From the NCBI GenBank assembly GCA_023133315.1, contig JAGLWR010000042.1, forward strand, positions 1 through 9,127: a stretch of DNA of 9,127 bases, in the 5' to 3' direction. Below, in pieces: positions 1-5,734 of the stretch. Under the pieces are notes generated by a model. The model was not told the origin of the DNA. It was given only the letters and a program-made list of their open reading frames with translations, and did no database searches. Source of the DNA: Methanomicrobia archaeon. Lineage in GTDB: Archaea; Methanobacteriota_B; Thermococci; Methanofastidiosales; B48-G16. The position numbers and the translations under genes were made by a program. Numbering within the stretch: position 1 is the first letter of the stretch; each line of letters opens with the position of its first letter.

Positions 1-1
1 A

Positions 2-166
2 GTAAATATGGATATGAAGGCGCAACACAAAGATACTCAGACGGATGGGGCAATTGTTCCGTTTTGGCTCATAATCGTAACTTTGCTCTTATTTTTGCCG
101 ATATTCCTCGATGAAATGCTGAGAAGAGCGTACACAGGAAAAAAGACGGTCTTTAAGAGAGGATAA
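2..166 (+). CDS. C-terminal end of a membrane protein, or a very small single-helix membrane protein
   Basis: The frame is open from the left edge to a TAA at 164-166. An ATG at 8 would give 52 residues, but only two codons precede it in the window, so a longer protein entering from the left is equally possible. Residues 15-34 counted from that ATG (AIVPFWLIIVTLLLFLPIFL) form one hydrophobic helix. A basic tail follows (DEMLRRAYTGKKTVFKRG), which by the positive-inside rule should lie in the cytoplasm. A helix followed by a D..RR tail resembles the C-termini of some large von Willebrand A or glutamine-amidotransferase-like membrane proteins, but that is only a loose resemblance. The gene converges on the oxidoreductase, with 51 bp between the stop codons. 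No function can be assigned. Confidence 0.55.
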   Translation, partial: VNMDMKAQHKDTQTDGAIVPFWLIIVTLLLFLPIFLDEMLRRAYTGKKTVFKRG

Positions 167-199
167 CATAATATGAGAAAGTTTATCAAAGATTTTAAC

Positions 200-217
200 A
201 TAATAGAAATAAAAAAA
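200..217 (-). terminator. U-rich terminator after the oxidoreductase gene
   Basis: Read on the minus strand, the TAA stop of the oxidoreductase is followed directly by seven T residues and then a T-rich stretch (TTTTTTTATTTC). There is no GC-rich hairpin. This is the pattern of archaeal U-tract termination, which the FttA/aCPSF1 protein encoded later in this window is known to assist. The call rests on composition and position only. Confidence 0.4.
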
Positions 218-2020
218 TTAAAAGATCTTTTTTATTACATCTTTTAATCCTAGTTTTTCCAGAGTTTCTTTTTTTGGAACTCCGTTTTCATCCCAACCTC
301 TGATTTCGTAGTACATAGAAAGTATCTTGTCATATTTTTCTTTATCCAGTTTCTGACCTTTAAGATTACCTTTCATCAATGGATGAGAAAACCATCTTTC
401 CGGCGGATAGTCCTTATATCTGTTCCATTCTCCATCTTCCCTTATCCAGAACGCTCTCATAAGAGCATAGATCCTGTCGGCTATTTTATTTATATCATAC
501 ATAGTAAATGTTTCCCCTGTGGCAACGCTGAGATACTTGGGATACCAGTTGAGGTCAAATCCTACTTCTACCCACGGAAGTCTGCACGTTGTAAGACTCT
601 CAAACATCCCCCCTCGTATTCTTTGAAGTTCAATGATCTTCTCCACTTTTTCTTTGCTGTATGAGTATCTGTCTGTAGATATCTCCCACGATATTACCCA
701 CGAGTCTTTATGATGTGCACCTATCGGTGACGTACCGAATGCCAAAGCCATTCCCGGGCATGCATGACAGTTGTAAGCTGAGATCTCTAATCCTTTCACG
801 TGCATTGCAAATTCTTTGCCGCCATACTTCTCAGAGACATATTTCACACCTTCTGCGAGATCTTTTCCTATACCTTCTCTGTTCAATATTTTCATTACCA
901 AATTCTTGGCTTTTTCAAAATCCCCGAACTCTATTTTTTCAGAGATCATTCCCTTTTCGGATAACTCCATTGCAAATCCTATGGCGCTTCCTAAAGATAT
1001 TGTATCAAATCCAAGTTCATCTGCCATCCTGTTCAGTGTTGCTACCTCTTTTAGATCGCCTATCCCTAAATTAGACCCAAGCATTCCCACATTTTCATAA
1101 TCAAGTTCCGATTTTACCCCTTCAGAGTCCAGGACAGTGTTACCACACATCATATTGCAGAGAGGACATCCTCTTCTTTCTACCTTAGCTTTCGCTACAG
1201 CGTATCCGTCAAGATTTTCTGCAAACTCGAAGATACCTTCCTGATAATTATGTGTGGGAAGACACGAGTTTTCATTTGTCCACTGCAGTGCTTGCATTGT
1301 GCCCTGCGATATCCAGAAATCGTAGAGTTTTTTGTTCTTGATTTCTTTATATCCTTCCAATCCCATTTCTTTGAGTTTCTCTTCGTCATATAGGGGAATA
1401 TGTTTTGTCCCTTTGATAACTACGGCTTTTACATTTTTTGATCCCATTACAGCGCCCATTCCAGGTCTTCCACCCGCTCTTCCTTTCTGAGAGATTATTG
1501 TTGAGATCTTTATCATTTTTTCTCCTGCAGGCCCTATTAATAGAATACCAGCATTTTTTCCGTATTTTTCTTCAAGAATATCCTGCGATTCAAACGTATC
1601 CTTACCCCAAAGTTCTGAAGCATCTAAAAACTCCACATTATCGTCATTTATATAGATATAGCACGGTTTTTCAGCTTTTCCATCAAGGATAATAACATCG
1701 TATCCTGTCTTTCTTAAGTTAACAGCTGCCATTGTACCGAGATTTCCATCGCCGTACCCACCAGTGAGAGGCGATTTGGCTGCCACAACAAGTTTTCCTG
1801 CGCTTGGCAGAGGGAGACCTGTTAGTGGTCCAGCTGCAAAAATAAGTTTGTTTTTTTCTGATAATGGGTCTACTCCCTTTTCCAGTCCGTCCCAGAGGAG
1901 CTTGATAGCAAAACCTCTGCCTCCTAAGTACATTTTTGCAAAGTTGAGGTCGTATTTTCTCGCTTTAAACGTTTTATTGCTCAAGTTTATTTTTAAGATC
2001 TTCCCGTTCCAGCCATACAT
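218..2020 (-). CDS. for: Tungsten-containing aldehyde:ferredoxin oxidoreductase, formaldehyde (FOR) branch
   Basis: Predicted cytoplasmic enzyme oxidising aldehydes to carboxylic acids with ferredoxin as electron acceptor, using a tungsto-bispyranopterin and one [4Fe-4S] cluster. Numbered from the ATG at 2020 (600 residues): the N-terminal family domain starts MYGWNGK; LVVAAKSPLTGGYGDGNLGT lies at about 77-96 and RAGGRPGMGAVMGSKN at about 181-196; cluster cysteines are C285, C288, C292 (CPLCNMMC) and C479; the pterin motif DELGFDTIS spans 334-342. E309, Y416 and H437 fall where the Pyrococcus FOR active-site residues lie, by memory of that protein. The long conserved blocks resemble FOR more than AOR or GAPOR. 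The frame also opens three codons earlier at a GTG (2029), but homologues start at MYGW and that GTG forms part of a GGTG ribosome site six bases before the ATG, so 2020 is preferred. The natural substrate cannot be read from sequence; short aldehydes from amino-acid breakdown are typical. Length is close to the usual 605-620. Confidence 0.93.
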   Translation of the reverse strand: MYGWNGKILKINLSNKTFKARKYDLNFAKMYLGGRGFAIKLLWDGLEKGVDPLSEKNKLIFAAGPLTGLPLPSAGKLVVAAKSPLTGGYGDGNLGTMAAVNLRKTGYDVIILDGKAEKPCYIYINDDNVEFLDASELWGKDTFESQDILEEKYGKNAGILLIGPAGEKMIKISTIISQKGRAGGRPGMGAVMGSKNVKAVVIKGTKHIPLYDEEKLKEMGLEGYKEIKNKKLYDFWISQGTMQALQWTNENSCLPTHNYQEGIFEFAENLDGYAVAKAKVERRGCPLCNMMCGNTVLDSEGVKSELDYENVGMLGSNLGIGDLKEVATLNRMADELGFDTISLGSAIGFAMELSEKGMISEKIEFGDFEKAKNLVMKILNREGIGKDLAEGVKYVSEKYGGKEFAMHVKGLEISAYNCHACPGMALAFGTSPIGAHHKDSWVISWEISTDRYSYSKEKVEKIIELQRIRGGMFESLTTCRLPWVEVGFDLNWYPKYLSVATGETFTMYDINKIADRIYALMRAFWIREDGEWNRYKDYPPERWFSHPLMKGNLKGQKLDKEKYDKILSMYYEIRGWDENGVPKKETLEKLGLKDVIKKIF

Positions 2021-2045
2021 GGTAAACACCTGATCATAGTTACAA

Positions 2046-2058
2046 TTTATATTTATAA
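2046..2058 (-). promoter_or_regulatory. Candidate TATA box of the FOR-like gene
   Basis: On the minus strand the sequence reads TTATAAATATAAA, preceded by an A-rich possible BRE (CGAAAACAG). Its centre lies about 33 bases before the ATG at 2020, predicting transcript starts near 2028 and a leader of only about 8 bases. The position fits archaeal promoters, but AT-rich intergenic DNA can mimic a TATA box. Confidence 0.5.
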
Positions 2059-2078
2059 CTGTTTTCGTTCATACAAAA

Positions 2079-2086
2079 TTTTTTAT
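2079..2086 (+). promoter_or_regulatory. Candidate TATA box of apgM, predicting a leaderless transcript
   Basis: TTTTTTAT, preceded by ATACAAAA, is centred about 26 bases before the apgM ATG at 2109. Archaeal transcription starts about 25 bases after the TATA centre, so the mRNA should begin at or beside the start codon. This agrees with the lack of a Shine-Dalgarno sequence before 2109. Confidence 0.5.
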
Positions 2087-2087
2087 G

Positions 2088-2106
2088 TAGATAGATCATC
2101 TATCTA
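2088..2106. promoter_or_regulatory. Perfect 19-bp palindrome between apgM TATA box and start codon (candidate operator)
   Basis: TAGATAGATCATCTATCTA consists of two perfect 9-base inverted arms around a single central C, ending two bases before the apgM ATG. It lies exactly between the predicted TATA box and transcription start, where a bound dimeric regulator would block RNA polymerase. It also lies upstream of the divergent FOR-like promoter, so one protein could affect both genes. A caveat is that the arms are made of GATA/TATC repeats, so part of the symmetry could come from low complexity. Confidence 0.5.
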
Positions 2107-2108
2107 TC

Positions 2109-3314
2109 ATGAAAGCTCTATTTATCATTTTAGATGGTGTTGGCGACAGACTCTGGGAAGGTAAAACGCCGCTGATAGCAGCCAATAAGAAAAATATAGA
2201 TTATCTTTGTGAAAACGGAATAAACGGGGTTTTGCACATAATAGGTAGAGGAATAATTCCCGGAAGTGATACCGCTCATTTAGCTTTGTTTGGGTACGAT
2301 CCTTCTAAATATTATAGAGGAAGAGGGACCTTTGAAGCCTTGGGAGCAGGCTTTTCTTTAAACAAGGGAGATATAGCCTTTAGAGTAAACCTTGGTACTG
2401 TTGATAATAATCTTATAATAAAAGATAGAAGAGCAGGGAGAGACGGTTACAGATTGAAGGAACTTCTTGAGAGTATAGATGGAATGGAGATAGATGGTGT
2501 CAAAATCTCCGCAAAACATACCACGGAACATAGGGGCGTCGTTATTTTAAGAGGAAAAAACCTTACAAACAGAATCTCGGATATAGATCCACATGAGACA
2601 GGAGTAAAAGTTTTAAGATGTAATCCGCTGGAAAAAAACGCAGAGTTTACTGCTTCTGTAGTAAACAAGCTTGTAGAAAAAGCTTACAAAATTTTCGCTG
2701 ACCATGAAATTAATAAAGAAAGGAAGAAAAAGAGAAAACTCCCCGCAAATTATCTTCTCCTCAGAGGAGCAGGCATTTATGAGAAAATAGAAAGTTTTGA
2801 GGATAGATATAACATAAAAGGATGCTGCATAGCCGGAGGTGCACTGTACAAAGGAGTGGCGAAATATATCGGAATGGACGTGATAGATGTTAAGGGCGCT
2901 ACAGGGACTGTAAATACAGATTTAAAAGCCAAAGCAAAAGCAGTATTCGATAATTTCGATAAATATGATTTTTTCTTTGTGCATATAAAGGGTACAGATT
3001 CTGCTTCGCACGATGGGGATTTTGACCTCAAAAAAAAGATGATAGAGAGGGTAGATTCAGAGTTTATTTCCGAGATAAAAGATCTGGATTGTATAAAACT
3101 CCTCACAGGCGATCATTCTACGCCAGTAAGACTGGCAAGACATTCTTCTGATCCGGTACCCATACTCTTCTGGAGTGAGGATGTGAGAAAAGATAATGTG
3201 AAGAAGTTTGACGAGATATCCTGTGCAGAAGGAGGTCTGGGACACGTGAAAGGGGTAGATCTTATGAAGATTATTCTGGATTATATGAATAAGGGCGAGA
3301 AGTTTGGTGAGTAA
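2109..3314 (+). CDS. apgM: 2,3-bisphosphoglycerate-independent phosphoglycerate mutase, archaeal type
   Basis: Interconverts 3-phosphoglycerate and 2-phosphoglycerate in glycolysis and gluconeogenesis; cytoplasmic, metal dependent, alkaline phosphatase superfamily. The 401 residues match the family's usual 400-410. Visible motifs: LDGVGDR with metal ligand D9; PGSDTAHLALFGYDP at 51-65 with S53 as the likely phosphorylated nucleophile; GTDSASHDG at 295-303, giving D297 and H301; TGDHSTP at 333-339, giving D335 and H336; HSSDPVPIL from H345; and GLGHVKG near the C-terminus. These correspond in order to the D/H metal ligands of bacterial iPGM, and no catalytic residue is missing. A lysine/arginine-rich stretch (KERKKKRK, 203-210) probably links the inserted domain. 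The ATG is the only sensible start, at leaderless distance from a TATA box. The gene diverges from the FOR-like gene and overlaps the Toprim gene tail to tail by 44 bp. Confidence 0.95.
   Translation: MKALFIILDGVGDRLWEGKTPLIAANKKNIDYLCENGINGVLHIIGRGIIPGSDTAHLALFGYDPSKYYRGRGTFEALGAGFSLNKGDIAFRVNLGTVDNNLIIKDRRAGRDGYRLKELLESIDGMEIDGVKISAKHTTEHRGVVILRGKNLTNRISDIDPHETGVKVLRCNPLEKNAEFTASVVNKLVEKAYKIFADHEINKERKKKRKLPANYLLLRGAGIYEKIESFEDRYNIKGCCIAGGALYKGVAKYIGMDVIDVKGATGTVNTDLKAKAKAVFDNFDKYDFFFVHIKGTDSASHDGDFDLKKKMIERVDSEFISEIKDLDCIKLLTGDHSTPVRLARHSSDPVPILFWSEDVRKDNVKKFDEISCAEGGLGHVKGVDLMKIILDYMNKGEKFGE
3030..3037 (-). terminator. Possible U-tract for the ABC/Toprim operon, inside apgM
   Basis: Eight A residues on the plus strand give an uninterrupted T8 on the minus strand, about 235 bases past the Toprim stop codon. 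It also encodes lysines of apgM, which could be its only reason to exist. It is offered as the nearest strong U-tract for an operon that has no intergenic terminator. Confidence 0.22.
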
Positions 3315-3669
3315 ATAAAAAATTATCGATGTCTTCTATACCCTTGATGAATTTCTTTAAATGGAATTTCAGTTCTCTGTAATATGTAGCATCTATAGTA
3401 CCCCCCAGAGATTCCAGTTCCTTTCTATATTCTTTGAAAAGGTGAGTTCCCTCAGAATCGAAATCTGTTAGTATGATTATTTTTTTGTCTTTTTTTACTA
3501 AATCGAGAGTAAGATCGTACATATTTTTTTGAGATATGCATATTATTTCGGATTCTATGCCTATATTTTTCAAAGATTCTGCGTCTCTTCTACCCTCAAT
3601 TAGAATCAAAGCATTTTCTTCTCTTTTTAACCTTTCAATGATCTCAAAAACCTCTTTTTCTGAATTCAT
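3271..3669 (-). CDS. Small Toprim-domain protein (UPF0292/COG1658-like)
   Basis: A 132-residue stand-alone Toprim protein. The Toprim signature is seen as LILIEGRRDAESL (E25, metal-binding or general-acid glutamate) and ILTDFDSEGTHL (D69 and D71, the DxD metal pair), with a Rossmann-like strand/helix pattern between them. This domain occurs in primases, topoisomerases, RNase M5 and OLD nucleases. Small archaeal members of this class have no firmly established role, though RNase M5-like RNA cleavage is one possibility. The C-terminal 30 residues lie outside the domain and the last 14 codons are antisense to apgM. The ATG overlaps the permease stop in an ATGA, with only a weak GGTAG upstream, so translation is probably coupled to the exporter genes. 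A link between a nucleic-acid enzyme fold and an ABC exporter is not explained by known function. Confidence 0.8.
   Translation of the reverse strand: MNSEKEVFEIIERLKREENALILIEGRRDAESLKNIGIESEIICISQKNMYDLTLDLVKKDKKIIILTDFDSEGTHLFKEYRKELESLGGTIDATYYRELKFHLKKFIKGIEDIDNFLFTHQTSRPYSYNPE
3480..3496 (+). terminator. Possible U-tracts ending the apgM transcript, antisense to the Toprim gene
   Basis: Two runs of seven T residues (3480-3486 and 3490-3496) are separated by GTC, about 165 bases past the apgM stop. They also encode the KKDKK stretch of the Toprim protein on the other strand. They are the first strong T-rich block downstream of apgM, but the coding constraint alone could explain them. 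Confidence 0.25.
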
Positions 3670-4757
3670 TTTACTACCAGTTTTTTGAATAAGACTATAC
3701 CTACAAGAAAGAGGATCATTGTGGTAACTACTAGGATATATATGCTGTTAGAGATTGCGCTGAACTCGGATCCTTTTAAAACCAATGCTCGCGCAGCATC
3801 AACGGAGTACGTGCTGGGAAAAAGGTTTGCAATAGTTTTTACTATAGGGTGCATTCCTTCTAACGGAAACCACAACCCTGAAAGCATGGCTACAGGAATC
3901 ATGAATATCCACGAAAACGGTTCAGCCTGATCTTCCCGTTTGGCCCACGCGGATATGATCATTCCTATGCCTATACACCAGAGAGCTGTCAGCATATACA
4001 CTGCAAAGAGAAGAAATATATTGCCATATACCCTCATTCCAAGAGCAAATCCTGCACCCATATAGATAGCGATCTGGATCAAAGCTACTATGAAAAGAGG
4101 AAGGGAATAACCTAAAAGTATCTGTGTTGGACTCACTGGAGTTGTCAGTATCCTTTCCATAAATCCTTTTTCTTTGTCATGCGTTATCATTCCTCCTGCC
4201 GTAGGTATTAAAACCATGAGTCCAAATATCACTATCCCGGGGGCAAAAAAGTTCACAAGATTTTTTTCATATGAAATGTTTATAGGATCTGAATCTATGT
4301 TGATCGGAATACTTACCCCAGAAAACTGAAGAGTATACGTTCTAATAATTGAAATGAATTTAGATGCGGTATTAGGAAGAGTTTCATCATATTTTATCTT
4401 TAGATTTATCTCTGCCTCTTGATTATTCCATATTAACATCATATTATCCCCAAACTCTTCCGGAACCCCCATGTATGCCAGTATGTTGCCGTCTTTCAGA
4501 TCCTTCAATGCATTTTCTTCGTTATCGTACGAGATCATATTGATTCCCGAGATAGTTCCCATTGCCTCTATAAATGTTGTTGAGATCTCGGAATCATCGA
4601 GATTTATGATACCTACATCCATTATTTCCTCACCGGAACTTCCGAAAGCGACATTAAATATCAACATGAAAGCCAAAGGCATTCCGAGAAGAAATCCTAT
4701 CCTCATTTTGTTTCTGAATATCTCTTTAATATTTCGTGAAGTTAATGCTAAAATCAT
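3666..4757 (-). CDS. ABC-2 type exporter, membrane permease subunit
   Basis: The 363 residues show the ABC2_membrane_3 plan: a short cytoplasmic N-terminus, helix 1 at about 18-38, a large domain outside the membrane at about 40-165, then five helices at about 170-190, 213-235, 246-268, 283-297 and 338-357. The cytoplasmic segment GFMERILTTPVSPTQILLG at about 198-216 is the usual coupling region contacting the ATPase, and the GLWFPLEGMHPIVKTIANLFPSTY region is typical of drug and antibiotic exporters of the DrrB/YhhJ kind. The extracellular domain looks ordinary for the family and does not reveal the substrate. The ATG overlaps the ATPase stop codon (ATGA) and has a good AGGAG ribosome site eight bases upstream, inside the ATPase gene. 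The stop codon in turn overlaps the Toprim start. Export is the likely direction because no solute-binding protein is present. Confidence 0.92.
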   Translation of the reverse strand: MILALTSRNIKEIFRNKMRIGFLLGMPLAFMLIFNVAFGSSGEEIMDVGIINLDDSEISTTFIEAMGTISGINMISYDNEENALKDLKDGNILAYMGVPEEFGDNMMLIWNNQEAEINLKIKYDETLPNTASKFISIIRTYTLQFSGVSIPINIDSDPINISYEKNLVNFFAPGIVIFGLMVLIPTAGGMITHDKEKGFMERILTTPVSPTQILLGYSLPLFIVALIQIAIYMGAGFALGMRVYGNIFLLFAVYMLTALWCIGIGMIISAWAKREDQAEPFSWIFMIPVAMLSGLWFPLEGMHPIVKTIANLFPSTYSVDAARALVLKGSEFSAISNSIYILVVTTMILFLVGIVLFKKLVVK

Positions 4758-5644
4758 TCTCTCAACTCCTTTCCAGTTATCTCAATGAAAACCTCTTCGA
4801 GGGTGGGTTCTTCAATTCTTATACTCTTTATGGTAACTCCTTCTTTGGAAAGATGCTCCACAATGTCTTTTATATTTCCGTCATCTATTATTATTCCGTT
4901 GTTTTCTATTCTGTACTTTCCTTTGACCTTTTCTATATTTTTTCCCCGTACCAAGATGGATCTCTTTTTGCTGTACTTCTCTTTCAATTTTTCGGGGGTA
5001 TCCAGGGCAACTATTTTTCCTTCATCCATAATTCCTATTCTATCAGAAAGCTGATCTGCTTCTTCCATGTAGTGCGTGGTAAGAAGAATAGTTTTTTCTC
5101 CTTTAAATTTTGTTATATACTTCCAGATTGCTCGTCGTGATTGAGGATCGAGGCCCAAAGTGGGCTCGTCTAAGAAGAGGATCGCAGGATCGTGGATCAA
5201 TGCCATGATGAGACTCAATCTTCTTTTCATTCCTCCAGATAATTTGTGAACAGGATCTTTTGCCCTTTCCATAAGACCCAACGTCTCCAAAAGTTCTTTT
5301 GATCTCTCTTTTATTGTTTTTTTATCCATTTTGTGGAGGTTACCTATTAGCTCAAGATTTTCCCACGAGTTGAGAAACTCTGATATCACAGTCTCCTGAG
5401 GTGAAACTCCAATTACTTTTTTTACCTCATAAGGCTGCTCAATAGCATTATATCCCAGGACCTTGATCTTTCCATTGGTAGGATTTAGAAGACAGGAAAG
5501 CATCCTTATTGTCGTTGTTTTTCCCGCACCGTTCGGACCAAGAAGTGAAAAAAGCTCTCCTTTTTTTATTTTTAAACTGAGATTATCAACTGCAGTTAAT
5601 CCATTAAATTCCTTTGTTAGTTCGTAAGTTTCTATAGCCGTCAT
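4754..5644 (-). CDS. ABC exporter, ATP-binding subunit (DrrA-like)
   Basis: This 296-residue ATPase powers the permease encoded directly after it. All nucleotide-binding motifs are intact: Walker A GPNGAGKTT (36-44), Q-loop Q83, signature LSGGM (135-139), Walker B ILFLDE (155-160) with catalytic E160, D-loop GLDP, and switch H191. Residues from about 225 to the end (with PTLEEVFIEITGKE) form the DUF4162-type C-terminal extension common in DrrA/CcmA-class exporters for drugs, lipids or peptides. It is the first gene of a three-gene operon. The ATG at 5644 has no Shine-Dalgarno sequence but lies about 24 bases from a TATA box centre, so the operon mRNA is probably leaderless. The stop overlaps the permease ATG by four bases. 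The substrate is unknown. Confidence 0.95.
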   Translation of the reverse strand: MTAIETYELTKEFNGLTAVDNLSLKIKKGELFSLLGPNGAGKTTTIRMLSCLLNPTNGKIKVLGYNAIEQPYEVKKVIGVSPQETVISEFLNSWENLELIGNLHKMDKKTIKERSKELLETLGLMERAKDPVHKLSGGMKRRLSLIMALIHDPAILFLDEPTLGLDPQSRRAIWKYITKFKGEKTILLTTHYMEEADQLSDRIGIMDEGKIVALDTPEKLKEKYSKKRSILVRGKNIEKVKGKYRIENNGIIIDDGNIKDIVEHLSKEGVTIKSIRIEEPTLEEVFIEITGKELRE

Positions 5645-5663
5645 AAGAAAGAGATGTAGACCC

Positions 5664-5674
5664 TATTTAAAAAG
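5664..5674 (-). promoter_or_regulatory. Candidate TATA box of the ABC exporter operon
   Basis: On the minus strand CTTTTTAAATA is centred about 25 bases before the ATPase ATG at 5644. That spacing predicts transcription starting on the start codon itself, in agreement with the missing ribosome site. Because TTTAAA is self-complementary, the same box might also be read toward aCPSF1. Confidence 0.5.
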
Positions 5675-5705
5675 CTTTCTTAAGTTTGGATATGCAGAGA
5701 ACGAA

Positions 5706-5722
5706 ACCAAAAGGTTTTTAAA
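5706..5722 (+). promoter_or_regulatory. Candidate BRE and TATA box in front of aCPSF1
   Basis: The A/G-rich stretch CCAAAAGG is followed by TTTTTAAA (5715-5722), a convincing archaeal BRE/TATA arrangement. It predicts transcription from about 5744, which lies inside the first codons of the longest aCPSF1 frame. Either this box is not the one used for that frame or translation begins further in. Confidence 0.4.
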
Positions 5723-5731
5723 GGAGAGGGG
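5723..5731 (+). promoter_or_regulatory. Shine-Dalgarno-like site before the TTG start of aCPSF1
   Basis: GGAGAGGGG stands four bases before the TTG at 5735, with its GGAG core eight bases away. It supports the upstream start, but it overlaps the downstream edge of the TATA candidate, so both cannot serve the same transcript. Confidence 0.4.
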
Positions 5732-5734
5732 TAA

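Noticed and set aside
173..247. ATG-started 24-codon plus-strand frame (MRKFIKDF...YIF)
   Set aside because: Very short, lysine/isoleucine-rich by composition, no ribosome site, and it runs into the 3' end of the oxidoreductase gene on the other strand. Chance is the simplest explanation.
383..1692. Several plus-strand open frames of 80-120 codons antisense to the oxidoreductase
   Set aside because: They lie fully within a strongly conserved gene, and their translations (rich in Ser, Phe, Leu, Pro) have the composition expected from reading AT-rich coding DNA backward. No family motif is seen.
218..2020. Assigning the oxidoreductase as glyceraldehyde-3-phosphate:ferredoxin oxidoreductase because apgM is adjacent
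   Set aside because: The N-terminal blocks (SPLTGGYGDGNLGT, RAGGRPGMGAVMGSKN) and Tyr/His spacing follow FOR, as far as I recall these families. Neighbourhood alone is too weak to move it to GAPOR.
4471..5140. Plus-strand frames antisense to the ABC permease and ATPase, one spanning their junction
   Set aside because: The region's real genes carry intact family motifs. The antisense products are Phe/Ser/Ile-rich and could pass for membrane proteins only through reverse-complement composition.
3271..5644. Toprim next to an ATPase as a possible OLD/Gabija-like defence pair
   Set aside because: The ATPase has the complete signature, switch and C-terminal extension of a transporter subunit and overlaps its own permease. 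The Toprim protein is a stand-alone COG1658-like form without the OLD-type fusion. No helicase, mobile element or other defence gene is nearby.
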